DNA of 64,000 nt from Algoriphagus resistens. Lineage in GTDB: Bacteria; Bacteroidota; Bacteroidia; Cytophagales; Cyclobacteriaceae. Where the stretch lies: positions 62,001 to 126,000 of the forward strand of contig NZ_LMXN01000010.1 of the NCBI RefSeq assembly GCF_001442615.1. Reading direction: 5' to 3'. The notes under the pieces were generated by a model. That model was not told the DNA's origin. It saw nothing but the letters and a program-made list of their open reading frames with translations, and ran no database searches. The position numbers and the translations under genes were made by a program. This document shows positions 27,902 through 36,737 of the stretch, piece after piece (the first letter of the stretch is position 1; each line of letters starts with the position of its first letter).

Positions 27902-29624
27902 TAGACCTTGGTTTTACACTGTCCTTTTTTACCTGAAATTCAAATTTCCTCTTGAGGAATAGGGATGGATCATCATCCACCTTACGCATAAGGATCTTGC
28001 TGTTGTCCTTTTGGATGTTTGCCTGGATATCTTCAGGCACCTCATCGAGCTCCTTGCCTTTCCGGACATCTGTATTGACTGTTTCTGCAAGCCGTTCCTT
28101 CTCCATATCTTCTTTGGTGGCTTCCTGTCCTCCCCCACTCAAGTCCTCCATGCTTTCGTTTTGCTTGGTATTAGCCTGCTGATTTGGATCAGCTTCCTGG
28201 GCATCTTCTGGATCCACTTCATTTTCTCCTCCGGATAGCTGTCCCATTTTTTGTTTGTTGGCTGTGGCCTGGTCCATGTCAGGGTCCAGTTCCTCTGCTT
28301 CCTGAAAAGCACTTTGTGCAGCAGCATAATCCCCGTTCTGATAATAAGCAAGCCCCAGGTTATAGGCCCCATAAGCAGAGGTATCTGCCTGAAACTCCTG
28401 GATCGCGGCCTCGTAATCGCCGGCTTTGTAATAGGCAACACCTTTGCGAAGCGGATCTTCAAAACGCTCCGCAGCTGCTTCATAGTCCCCCTGGTCGCTC
28501 AGCTTCTGGCCTTGATAATCTCTTGTAAACCATAGATCTTCAAATGTCTGATTTGCTGAGCAGGATGAAAACAGGAGCAAAACCAGCCCATAAAGCACCC
28601 AGCCTTTGCGGAACCAAAACAGGAGCAAAACAGCCATGGGGATGATCAACAATAAGCCCACATCCCGCCAATCGTCTTTCTTTTCCTCAGGTTTTTCAGT
28701 GAAAATGAGGTTCTTCTTTACCGCATTGCTGATCAATTCCACATCACTGTCATCCAGGGTCAACCGGTTTACTGTCACCTGTTCCAGAGAATTCAATTGG
28801 GCCAGCACATGCTCATTCAGTGCAGAAACAACGGCATTTCCATCCTTATCCCTGATCGTTCCCCGGCCGGAAAGATCCGGCACTTCTGCTCCTGTGGCGG
28901 TATTGATCGCCAAGAGCTGAACATTATGAGCTGAGCTCTGTACAAAATCCCGGATCAATTCAAACTCAGGCTCTTCTATGTCATCGGAGAGAATCAAAAC
29001 TGTGCCCGGCGCATCCGTGACAGCCATCAGTGTATCGGCAAGGATCAAGGCACCCCCGAGATCCGAGCCCGGAAAAGGCATCACATCCGGTCTCAGACCA
29101 TCAATATGTGAGCGTATGATATCATAATCCCTCGTCAGCGGGACGATGGTGTGAGCCGTTCCGGCAAAGCCGATCAATGCAGCCCTAGCCTGCGGATTTT
29201 CCTTCAGCAGGTCATTTATCTTGAATTTTGCCCGCTCCAAGCGATTGGGCTGCAGATCTGTAGCCAGCATACTTTGGGACAAATCCAGCAGCAAAACCAA
29301 TGGGGTTTCCAGCTTTTGTCCAGGCACCTCCACTTTTTTCCAGGTGGGCCCTGCAAGCGCCAAAATCCCAAAGCCCATCGCCAAAAACCCGATCACCTGC
29401 ATCCATATTCTCATCCCTTCATTGCCTTTTTGGATTACAAATGGCCGTAGGTGGGGAGCGATCATCCCTTTCCAGGTCACCTCCTGACGAATGCTCAGAA
29501 TCCCTATGACCAGGACCAGGACCACAGGTACAAATGCCCATAAAAAGACGGGACGCAAGAAATGGAACAGGCTCCAGTCTATGGGAAACAAATCATCCAC
29601 TGTAAACCTCCTTTCTGTTCTCAC
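27885..29624 (-). CDS. batB: BatB-BatC fusion: VWA domain plus TPR
   Basis: The protein has 579 residues. Two transmembrane helices lie near residues 28-45 and 75-92. A von Willebrand A domain follows with the MIDAS motif DLSQS at 114-118 and later DLGGALILAD. A third helix is around residue 325. Next comes a hydrophobic segment with a Cys (VLLLFSSCSANQ) that resembles a lipoprotein signal, then three TPR-like units (GVAYYKAGDYEAAIQEFQ, AYNLGLAYYQNGDYAAAQSA) and an acidic tail. BatB and BatC are separate in Bacteroides; here they are one reading frame. VWA and TPR modules suggest assembly with the MoxR ATPase and BatA. It overlaps BatA by 32 bp and BatD by 17 bp. Confidence 0.88.
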   Translation of the reverse strand: MRTERRFTVDDLFPIDWSLFHFLRPVFLWAFVPVVLVLVIGILSIRQEVTWKGMIAPHLRPFVIQKGNEGMRIWMQVIGFLAMGFGILALAGPTWKKVEVPGQKLETPLVLLLDLSQSMLATDLQPNRLERAKFKINDLLKENPQARAALIGFAGTAHTIVPLTRDYDIIRSHIDGLRPDVMPFPGSDLGGALILADTLMAVTDAPGTVLILSDDIEEPEFELIRDFVQSSAHNVQLLAINTATGAEVPDLSGRGTIRDKDGNAVVSALNEHVLAQLNSLEQVTVNRLTLDDSDVELISNAVKKNLIFTEKPEEKKDDWRDVGLLLIIPMAVLLLFWFRKGWVLYGLVLLLFSSCSANQTFEDLWFTRDYQGQKLSDQGDYEAAAERFEDPLRKGVAYYKAGDYEAAIQEFQADTSAYGAYNLGLAYYQNGDYAAAQSAFQEAEELDPDMDQATANKQKMGQLSGGENEVDPEDAQEADPNQQANTKQNESMEDLSGGGQEATKEDMEKERLAETVNTDVRKGKELDEVPEDIQANIQKDNSKILMRKVDDDPSLFLKRKFEFQVKKDSVKPRSNARDW

Positions 29625-30606
29625 GGGAAATGTGAATCAGCTGGAAAAGACTTTGGAAGAACATCAATACCAGCAAAAGCCCCAAAGCCGCGCCCAAGGG
29701 GTAATAATAAAGCAAGGTCACTGGACGGTTTTCCTCCTCTTCATATTCTATCGGCTCCAGCTTGTCCACTTCAGCGTAGATTTCCTGTAGCCTTTTCTCA
29801 TCCTTGGCCTGGAAATACTGGCCCCCAGTCATCCCGGCAATATCCTGAAGTGTCTGTTCATCCAGATCCACGCCCACTCCCGAAGGGTCTCCAATGCCAA
29901 TCGTATAAATCAATATCGAATCCTGTTTTGCCAGATCAGCGGCATCAAGCGGCAAAATATCGGATCCGGCATCCACTCCATCGGTCAGCAGCAACATGAC
30001 TTTGGTCTCGATGGTATCCCTGTCAAAAAGCTCTATTCCTTTTGTGATTGCCTTGCCCAAATAGGTCATCTGACCTGCCATTCCCACATCAGCTTCTTCC
30101 AGCAACTGGTCCACGGTCTGCAAATCCGGAGTAAAAGGAGCCTGGATGTATGCACTGCTTCCAAAAAAAACCAATCCCATCCTGTCTCCCTCGCGCTTCT
30201 TAATGAAATCATGCATCAGGGCCTTCACAGCATCCCAGCGTCTGACTTTTTGCCCATCGATTTCCCAGTCTTTCTGGGCCATACTGAAAGAAATATCTGC
30301 TGCTATCAGGAAATTTCGTGAGGTTTTTACTTTCATCTCTGGCTCACCCACCAACTGCGGGGAAGACAACGTGGCCAGGATCAAGATCCAGACCAGCGTC
30401 AGAGCCAGCCAGTTGAAAACACCCCTACGTCTGATGAATGCGGATTTTCTTGGTTTTTCGCCGGTATACCCTAAAGCTTTTTCATACGTGGGCAGCCGCA
30501 GGGAGGCACTTCGGATACGAAGGGAGGGAAGCAACCAATACACCAAAAATGGTAAGGGAAGCAGGAGAAATACCCACAGATGCGCTATTTCAAAGTTTGC
30601 CGGCAT
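29593..30606 (-). CDS. batA: BatA-like VWA membrane protein
   Basis: The protein has 337 residues. It starts with a membrane segment (LWVFLLLPLPFLVYWLLPSL), then NWLALTLVWILILATLSSPQ. The VWA domain contains the MIDAS motif DISFSM, then FFGSSAYIQAPFTPDLQTVD, MTYLGKAITKGIELF, KVMLLLTDGVDAGSDILPLD and YTIGIGDPSGVGVD. A C-terminal helix (LLYYYPLGAALGLLLVLMFF) completes it. BatA proteins are thought to bind divalent metal and interact with partners in the periplasm. It overlaps the DUF4381 gene by 17 bp and the BatB-C gene by 32 bp. Confidence 0.9.
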   Translation of the reverse strand: MPANFEIAHLWVFLLLPLPFLVYWLLPSLRIRSASLRLPTYEKALGYTGEKPRKSAFIRRRGVFNWLALTLVWILILATLSSPQLVGEPEMKVKTSRNFLIAADISFSMAQKDWEIDGQKVRRWDAVKALMHDFIKKREGDRMGLVFFGSSAYIQAPFTPDLQTVDQLLEEADVGMAGQMTYLGKAITKGIELFDRDTIETKVMLLLTDGVDAGSDILPLDAADLAKQDSILIYTIGIGDPSGVGVDLDEQTLQDIAGMTGGQYFQAKDEKRLQEIYAEVDKLEPIEYEEEENRPVTLLYYYPLGAALGLLLVLMFFQSLFQLIHISRENRKEVYSG

Positions 30607-31096
30607 GCGTCTTTATCCATTTTTGGGCGTGGGACAAAATTTCTTTTCGGGTTTGAGCATCAGGTAAGGAATCCCGATATATCAATGCCTGGACCTGTTC
30701 CCCATACTTCAACAGGCGAACCTGTTTCCCGGTATCTTCCAGAAATCTGAGCCAGGAATCACCATGCAATGGGCCTACTTTCTCCCTGCCAAAGACATGG
30801 ATTGCCACACGCTTCAGTACTACAAAGACCTGCGAAAAACCAGCTTCATTTGAGCCTATTTTCTGTAATGCAGCAAGAGCCTCTCGACGATAGCGGTTGT
30901 GAAGGTATTTCTTGATCCTAAAAAAAATCAGGAGCAACAACCCCACTAGTACTATGCCTCCCAAAACAGTCCAGCCGATGGTGTCAAAACTGAATTCTAC
31001 AGCCGGTGGTTCGTAGATTGACCCCAGGTCGGAAGGGGCTGGGACAGTACTTTGCCGCATCAGGGAATCTACTGCTATGGTATCAGACTGGATCAT
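30590..31096 (-). CDS. DUF4381 membrane protein of the MoxR-Bat operon
   Basis: The protein has 168 residues. A short N-terminal extracytoplasmic part precedes one transmembrane helix (TIGWTVLGGIVLVGLLLLIF, about residues 39-58). The cytosolic part (RREALAALQKIGSNEAGFSQ, VFVVLKRVAIHVFGREKVGP, LHGDSWLRFLED, YGEQVQALIYRDS) matches the DUF4381 family, which lies between DUF58 and BatA genes in many bacteria. Its role is unknown but its place suggests coupling of the ATPase to the VWA proteins. It overlaps DUF58 by 4 bp (ATGA-type) and BatA by 17 bp. Confidence 0.82.
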   Translation of the reverse strand: MIQSDTIAVDSLMRQSTVPAPSDLGSIYEPPAVEFSFDTIGWTVLGGIVLVGLLLLIFFRIKKYLHNRYRREALAALQKIGSNEAGFSQVFVVLKRVAIHVFGREKVGPLHGDSWLRFLEDTGKQVRLLKYGEQVQALIYRDSLPDAQTRKEILSHAQKWIKTHAGKL

Positions 31097-32025
31097 TTTC
31101 TGCCCCCTTTAAAAACCTCCTTCAGCTGCTCTTCGATTGGCTGGACGGTGTTAATGGAAAATAATGGAATCCGGTGCTTTTTCATCTGTGCCTGGAAGGC
31201 TTGATAGTCCATATCATACCCCGATTGGAAGGTTTCACGGATCTTTTTGCTTTTCCCATCCACAGCTATCTGGGTCTCCTGGTTTCCGGCCACAAACTTT
31301 GTTTTTGGAATATCCCGCTCCAGGGGGTCAAACACCTTCACCAAAACCACATCATTGTGCTGGGCGATCTGGCTGATAAAGCGGGTCACTTCCGGGGAGT
31401 ATCGTATAAAGTCAGAAATCACCACCACCAAATAATCATGGGTGACGATATTCCTTGTTTTCATAGCCACTTCCTTTAAGGCATCCTCAATATTTGCGGG
31501 TTTGGAATCCGCAAGCTCATGATTCCTGCTTACTACTTTCTCCAAAAAACGGAGAATATTTCTCCGGTCCCGTTTGGGCTGGATGATATCTATGCCATTA
31601 TCGGCAAATACGACTCCCCCCACCCGGTCTCCCTGCTTTAACACCCTGAATGCCGCTACTGCTGCCAGCTCCGCCGCCACCACGGATTTGGTACGCTTTT
31701 GTGAGCCAAAAAACATGGATTTGGACTGATCTACGACTATCAGTGCAGGTTTTTCCTTTTCTTCAGAAAAAACACGGGTATGTGTTTCTTTCGTCCTGGC
31801 AGTCACTTTCCAGTCAATATTTCTTATATCGTCTCCTTTGACGTAATGTCTCACTTCCTCAAAATCCAATCCTCTGCCCCTAAGTTTGGATTCATGTCTT
31901 CCCCCTAGGATACTTTTCACCTTTTGCTTCCTGGCGATCAATGAAAAAAACTGGGAAACCCGCTCCATTCCCAGCAACTCTTTAAGAGAGGTAAATACCT
32001 GGGAAGGAAAGGGGGTAGTGCTCAT
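31093..32025 (-). CDS. DUF58 domain protein (VWA-like)
   Basis: The protein has 310 residues and no signal peptide. The conserved DUF58 signature is GRGLDFEEVRHYVKGDDIRN, followed by IDWKVTARTKETHTRVFSEE. A VWA-like fold follows, with the MIDAS-like DQSKSM and then GDRVGGVVFADNGIDIIQPK. Later stretches are HDYLVVVISDFIRYSP and the terminal PIEEQLKEVF. It is normally encoded with MoxR ATPases and may be their client or adaptor. It lies 94 bp after MoxR and overlaps the DUF4381 gene by 4 bp. Confidence 0.9.
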   Translation of the reverse strand: MSTTPFPSQVFTSLKELLGMERVSQFFSLIARKQKVKSILGGRHESKLRGRGLDFEEVRHYVKGDDIRNIDWKVTARTKETHTRVFSEEKEKPALIVVDQSKSMFFGSQKRTKSVVAAELAAVAAFRVLKQGDRVGGVVFADNGIDIIQPKRDRRNILRFLEKVVSRNHELADSKPANIEDALKEVAMKTRNIVTHDYLVVVISDFIRYSPEVTRFISQIAQHNDVVLVKVFDPLERDIPKTKFVAGNQETQIAVDGKSKKIRETFQSGYDMDYQAFQAQMKKHRIPLFSINTVQPIEEQLKEVFKGGRK

Positions 32026-32119
32026 TTTTATATCCGGTTTTTGGAAGTTATGACAGTAAGGTCAATTTCTTGAATTTAAGGTTGACAGACAGGAAAGATT
32101 CCAAATTCAGGAAAATATG

Positions 32120-33088
32120 TTATCCGACTACTGCTACCGCTTTAAGTACCTCATCCAAAACCTGGTCTGAAGTGACCCCATCAGCATTGGCTTCGTAACT
32201 GAGGATCAACCGGTGCCGCAGGCAGTCGTGCACCACTGCCCGGATATTATCAGGAGTCACAAAATCATTCCCGTTCATCCAGGCATGTGCTCTTGACGCC
32301 CGGTCTAGGGCAATACTTCCCCTCGGACTGGCCCCATAGTCTATCCAGCTATCCAATTCCTTGGAATAGTTATCAGGAAAACGGGTAGCCGAAATAATAT
32401 CAACTATATATTTTTCCATATTCTCTGCAATCTTCACCTCTGCAATTTCCTTTCTGGCGTTGAAAACAACTTCAGGGGAAAGTTTTTCTTTGGGTTCCTG
32501 ATTACCTGTAGCTGACTGTTCATTTCGGTTCAGCCGAAGTATGGCGAGCTCCGATGCATCATCGGGATAGCTGATCACCACATGCATCAGAAACCTATCC
32601 ATTTGTGCCTCCGGCAGCGGATACGTCCCTTCCTGTTCCACAGGATTCTGCGTAGCCATTACCATAAAAAGAGGATCCATTTTATAGGTTTTGCCAGCGA
32701 CGGATACCTGCCGCTCTTCCATTGCCTCAAGCAAAGCCGACTGAACTTTGGCAGGAGCACGGTTGATCTCATCTGCCAGGATCAAATTACTGAATATAGG
32801 TCCCTGCTGGAACACAAACTTTTCTTCCAGCTCAGGCTGGTAGATCTCTGTACCTGTCACATCTGAAGGCAGGAGATCCGGTGTAAACTGGATTCTACTT
32901 AGATCACAGTCCAGTTCACTTGCCAATGTCTTGATTGCTCTTGTTTTTGCCAATCCCGGAAGACCTTCCAACAGCATATTGCCGTCTGCAAGCAGCACTA
33001 GAATCAACCGGTCAATCAGTCCATCTTGACCTATAATGGAGGCAGACATCCTGGATTTAAGTTCCTGAATAGCTTCTTGTGGGGTCAT
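32120..33088 (-). CDS. MoxR-family AAA+ ATPase
   Basis: The protein has 322 residues. Walker A is GLPGLAKT (residues 42-49) and Walker B is LILADE (102-107). The sensor region (FMVMATQNPVEQEGTYPLPE, AQMDRFLMH) and the C-terminal ASPRGSIALDRASRAHAWMN are typical of MoxR. MoxR ATPases act as chaperone-like enzymes with VWA partners. It is the first gene of the operon down to BatD. A bidirectional terminator at 33126-33160 separates it from the sulfatase, so the promoter must lie in the 85-bp gap. Confidence 0.93.
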   Translation of the reverse strand: MTPQEAIQELKSRMSASIIGQDGLIDRLILVLLADGNMLLEGLPGLAKTRAIKTLASELDCDLSRIQFTPDLLPSDVTGTEIYQPELEEKFVFQQGPIFSNLILADEINRAPAKVQSALLEAMEERQVSVAGKTYKMDPLFMVMATQNPVEQEGTYPLPEAQMDRFLMHVVISYPDDASELAILRLNRNEQSATGNQEPKEKLSPEVVFNARKEIAEVKIAENMEKYIVDIISATRFPDNYSKELDSWIDYGASPRGSIALDRASRAHAWMNGNDFVTPDNIRAVVHDCLRHRLILSYEANADGVTSDQVLDEVLKAVAVVG

Positions 33089-33125
33089 ACAGAATGGTTA
33101 TATATATTAAATTGATAGGTAATAA

Positions 33126-33160
33126 AAAAGGTTATCCGACCTAGTCCCGGATAACCTTTT
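33126..33160. terminator. Bidirectional terminator between sulfatase and MoxR operon
   Basis: Arms AAAAGGTTATCCG (33126-33138) and CGGATAACCTTTT (33148-33160) form a perfect 13-bp stem with a 9-base loop, flanked by A- and T-runs on both strands. It terminates the minus-strand sulfatase transcript, 14 bp after its stop. Confidence 0.9.
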
Positions 33161-33173
33161 ATGTACTTCAGTA

Positions 33174-34694
33174 TTAATTTCTGGCTGGTGTCAGCATCTG
33201 TTTAAGAACCTCATCTACTGAAAGTGAGGAGCCTTGAACAGGAGGAAAATCCTTGAAAGTAGCAAGGAACTTGGCAGTCACAGACTGGGCCGGAACAAAC
33301 AGCCACATGTTCTCGCCATACCATCTGATGTACATACCAGATTCTGGAGACACTTCATATGGATCAGCACGAAGATTAATGGCCAAAGGCCAGGCTGGTT
33401 TCATTTTATAGGCTGTACTGATATTTCCTTCCATAGTAGTGAAATGCAGCTTCCAATCCTGGTAACGGATAGCATTGAGCCCTCCCCCCTGATCAAAGTA
33501 GAAAATCTCTTTTCTTGGAGCCTCTGTCACTTCGCCTTTGAAGTATGGCATTAGATTATACCCATCCAAATGAGCCTTGAAGGTCTTGCCAGCGGCTTGG
33601 TGCCCATTCAATACTTTCTCTACGATATTAGGTTCTCCGGCAGCTGCCAACAGGGTAGGCATCATATCCTCATGGGAGAAGATATCATTGTAGACCGTCC
33701 CAGGTTTAATCACGCCAGGCCAACGAATTACAGTAGGAACCCTGAATCCACCTTCCCAGGTGGTGCCTTTTTCACCTTTGAACGGACTAGACCCTCCATC
33801 AGGCCAAGTGACTTTCTCTGCGCCGTTATCCGTGGACCACATAACGATTGTATTATCCGTAATTCCCAGTTCATCCAGTTTATCCAGCACCCGGCCCACA
33901 GCCTTATCGTGCTCCACCATACCATCAGGATAAAGTCCTATTCCAGTCACTCCGACACTTTCCTCTTTCAGGTGTGTCCAGATGTGCATACGGGTAGCAT
34001 TTAACCATACAAAGAAAGGAGTGCCTTCTGCATGTGCCTTTTCAATAAAGGCGATTGCCGCATCTTCGAATTCCTCATCCACAGTCTCCATACGACTACT
34101 GGTCAAGGGTCCTGTATCCTGAATATTACCATCGGCAGTACTATGCAATACTCCTCTTGGTCCAAAGTTCTTGCGGAATTCAGGATCCTTCGGATAGTAA
34201 TACCCTTCCGGCTCCTCTTCGGCATTGAGGTGATAAAGGTTTCCGAAGAATTCATCGAAACCGTGATTGGTAGGCAGGTGCTCATCCTGATCCCCCAGGT
34301 GATTCTTTCCGAATTGACCTGAGGTATAACCCAAAGGCTTCAGTAGTTCTGCGATAGTTGGCTGATTATCCTGAATACCCTGCTTAGAACCCGGCATACC
34401 AATGGTCAAAAGCCCTGTCCTGAAGGGATGTTGACCTAAAATAAATGCTGCTCTACCTGCAGTACAGGATTGTTGGGCGTACCAGTCAGTAAACATTGCT
34501 CCCTCATTGGCCAATCGGTCAATATTGGGAGTTTTGTATCCCATCATGCCATGGTTGTAGGCGCTGACGTTGCTCCAACCAATGTCATCCCCCCATATCA
34601 CGAGGATGTTTGGCTTGTCCTGTGCCTGCGCCAAGAAAGGCATCAAGAGCAAGAGCAGGACTGCTGATTTGAAAATAGAGAATTTGTGTTTCAT
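33174..34694 (-). CDS. Secreted type I sulfatase with CTAGR active-site motif
   Basis: The protein has 506 residues with a signal peptide ending LAQAQ. The metal pair is in VIWGDDIGW (Asp36, Asp37). The formylglycine site is SCTAGRAAF, with Cys77; C-x-A-x-R is the less common alternative to C-x-P-x-R recognised by FGE. Other landmarks are GKNHLGDQDEHLPT, MWSTDNGAEK, GGFRVPTVIRWPGVI and FSHEDMMPTLLAAAG. It should act on a sulfated substrate in the periplasm. It begins a minus-strand set of secreted proteins that continues with the HAD-fold lipoprotein gene upstream at 34972. The C-terminal part is shorter than in the sulfatase at 4726 and the two are not close paralogues. Confidence 0.92.
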   Translation of the reverse strand: MKHKFSIFKSAVLLLLLMPFLAQAQDKPNILVIWGDDIGWSNVSAYNHGMMGYKTPNIDRLANEGAMFTDWYAQQSCTAGRAAFILGQHPFRTGLLTIGMPGSKQGIQDNQPTIAELLKPLGYTSGQFGKNHLGDQDEHLPTNHGFDEFFGNLYHLNAEEEPEGYYYPKDPEFRKNFGPRGVLHSTADGNIQDTGPLTSSRMETVDEEFEDAAIAFIEKAHAEGTPFFVWLNATRMHIWTHLKEESVGVTGIGLYPDGMVEHDKAVGRVLDKLDELGITDNTIVMWSTDNGAEKVTWPDGGSSPFKGEKGTTWEGGFRVPTVIRWPGVIKPGTVYNDIFSHEDMMPTLLAAAGEPNIVEKVLNGHQAAGKTFKAHLDGYNLMPYFKGEVTEAPRKEIFYFDQGGGLNAIRYQDWKLHFTTMEGNISTAYKMKPAWPLAINLRADPYEVSPESGMYIRWYGENMWLFVPAQSVTAKFLATFKDFPPVQGSSLSVDEVLKQMLTPARN

Positions 34695-34971
34695 AGTATA
34701 AAATTTAAAAGTGGTTTACATTCTAAAATTTACTTAGCATACAACATGATTATCCATACCCTCCACCAGTTAGTCAGCTTAATCATCCACAGAAAACAGT
34801 CTTGTATTTGGTTAGTGACAAAAAGATGGATTACGCTATATGTATTGGCTTCCCTCATACATATAGTAAGGAAAAGATAACCTTAATTCTTTAAATATTC
34901 CAAAATAATCGGTAAAACCTGGGTTTCAAATCAGAATTTTAATGATTTCATCCTAATCTGTATGTGTCTTT

Positions 34972-36033
34972 TTATTCTAGTTCATAGGGATAAACAACTT
35001 TCCAGTCCTTGGCCATATCCACAACCAACCAATTGTACTTCGAAGCATCATCAAGCCCTTTGTCCAGCTGTCCTATAGGAGATCCCCTATCATATGCCAC
35101 TTCCCTTACCGAATCGGTATGATGTACGATCATCCCAAACCTTTCCCCTTCTCCTGTACTGGTATATTGCAGCATCTGGTAGTCCCCATCACTGTTTCCT
35201 GCAGCAAACACAGGCCTTTTACCAATGGCCCGGGCTATCCCAACAGGTTTTCCAGCCTTATCGTCGTTAAAGAACAAGTCAGGGGTTTTTCTCAGCTCGG
35301 GACTCGCAGTAGTGTCCACATAGCTAAGCCCCATAAGGGAGCCCACTACCTGATAGGGAGGAACCCCATAAGCTTCTTCCGCCCAGGCTCTCATAAAATC
35401 AACTCCTCCACCAGAGACAATAAAGGTCTTAAACTCGTATTCTCTGAGGAGTTGTAACAGCTCGAGCATTGGCTGGTAAATCATTTCATTGTAATGCTTG
35501 CCGGTCTTTGGATGTGTGGCAGTTTTCATCCAGTTTTTCACATGGGAGTCAAACTCCTCTGTAGTCATCCCGGCATGGGTAATGGCCACCGTCTGAAGGA
35601 GCGCCTTTTCTCCTCCGGCCATATATCCTTTCATGTCTCCATTTAAAAGAGCAGCTATGGAAGGATTATTTTTCCATTCAGGGTGGTCGGGAGCCATACG
35701 CTTGACCTCATCTATGGCGAATGCCAGTTGAAAGTACATGGGCTGCTCAGACCAGAGAGTCCCGTCATTGTCAAATACAGCTATGCGGTCAGCCACAGGT
35801 ATAAATTCCGCAGACCCTTCCTTGGTCACTGCATCTACCCACTCCAGGATCCGGGTTCGGGGATCTGACTCCCAAGAAGCAAGCTTTAAAGTCTGTCCTG
35901 AAATTTTCTCCTGTGTGCTTTCAGGTATTGCCTGCTCCTCTGTAGAATTTTGGGAGCATGCGCTTAAACCAAAAAGAAAAATGGCGCCAGCCAGCAAACG
36001 GTAATTTAAAGCCAAGGAAATGTAATTTTTCAT
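34972..36033 (-). CDS. HAD-superfamily hydrolase-like lipoprotein
   Basis: The protein has 353 residues. Its start (MKNYISLALNYRLLAGAIFL, then FGLSACSQ) carries a lipobox LSAC with Cys26. HAD motif I is DNDGT (residues 88-92), motif II is TFIVSGGGVDFMRAWAEEAY, motif III lies near KPVGIARAIGKRPVFAAGNS and motif IV is GNSDGDYQML. The class is acid-phosphatase-like or phosphoserine-phosphatase-like. HAD enzymes are phosphotransferases or phosphatases, and a secreted lipoprotein form acts outside the cytoplasm, so a phosphatase role on the cell surface is inferred. It lies 277 bp upstream of the sulfatase, in the same orientation. Confidence 0.88.
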   Translation of the reverse strand: MKNYISLALNYRLLAGAIFLFGLSACSQNSTEEQAIPESTQEKISGQTLKLASWESDPRTRILEWVDAVTKEGSAEFIPVADRIAVFDNDGTLWSEQPMYFQLAFAIDEVKRMAPDHPEWKNNPSIAALLNGDMKGYMAGGEKALLQTVAITHAGMTTEEFDSHVKNWMKTATHPKTGKHYNEMIYQPMLELLQLLREYEFKTFIVSGGGVDFMRAWAEEAYGVPPYQVVGSLMGLSYVDTTASPELRKTPDLFFNDDKAGKPVGIARAIGKRPVFAAGNSDGDYQMLQYTSTGEGERFGMIVHHTDSVREVAYDRGSPIGQLDKGLDDASKYNWLVVDMAKDWKVVYPYELE

Positions 36034-36093
36034 AAACCCTTGTTTTTGATTTAGTTAAAATTTAAAAATACTTTAGCAATATCCATGTGGCAT

Positions 36094-36642
36094 CTAAAAC
36101 CGTTTCTCTATCCCGATTCCAATAGAAGTCACATTATACGCTTTGGCACGAAAATCCTGGGTTAGTGTACCAAGCACTTCCCATCCATTTCTGATTTCCT
36201 CCCCATATTCTATGGCGAACCTAGAGACGAAATAGTCCTCTCCTTCGGCAAACTCACCTCCAAACCCCAATCCAAAGCTCCAATGCTCTCCGGGTTTGTA
36301 GGTTCCCATCAATGCCGGGGCAATCGGCCTTTCCCGCTCAATTAATTCCCCCTCATCTTCTGTCTCGATATAGAAATTTTCATTCAGAAAATCCGTATGA
36401 ATCCCTATAGCAAACCGGGGTGCTATCCAATAATTGTAATCAATTGCCGCAGACGGCACAGAGGTAAACTGCTTGTTTCCCTCTGCATCCCTGCCTTGAC
36501 CAATACGGGAATGGGCGATTACCAACGCAAGGCTATGTCTGCCTTCTGCTTTCTCCTTTTCCCCATTTTCTTCCTGCGCAAAGCATAGATGCGAAGAGCA
36601 AATCAGGCTAAAGACGAATACAAAAAATCTGATCTTGTTCAT
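36094..36642 (-). CDS. Small secreted beta-barrel protein of unknown function
   Basis: The protein has 182 residues with a signal peptide ending SSHLCFAQ. The mature part starts with a charged stretch (EENGEKEKAEGRHSLALVIA) and then shows about eight amphipathic strands (FTSVPSAAIDYNYWI, FAIGIHTDFLNENFYIET, WSFGLGFGGEFAEGEDYFVS, RFAIEYGEEIRNGWEVLGTL). It ends GIGIEKRF, with the C-terminal aromatic usual for outer-membrane barrels. I do not recognise the family. The gene is 60 bp from the HAD gene downstream and 95 bp from the DUF4136 gene upstream, all on the minus strand. Confidence 0.7.
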   Translation of the reverse strand: MNKIRFFVFVFSLICSSHLCFAQEENGEKEKAEGRHSLALVIAHSRIGQGRDAEGNKQFTSVPSAAIDYNYWIAPRFAIGIHTDFLNENFYIETEDEGELIERERPIAPALMGTYKPGEHWSFGLGFGGEFAEGEDYFVSRFAIEYGEEIRNGWEVLGTLTQDFRAKAYNVTSIGIGIEKRF

Positions 36643-36737
36643 TTCAAAAATTAGTAGACATTAGATTTCCACATCAGTAAAGCCGCCTCCTATATTTCTG
36701 TTGGTACTGACTGCAGTTGCTTAACTCCCCAACAGTG

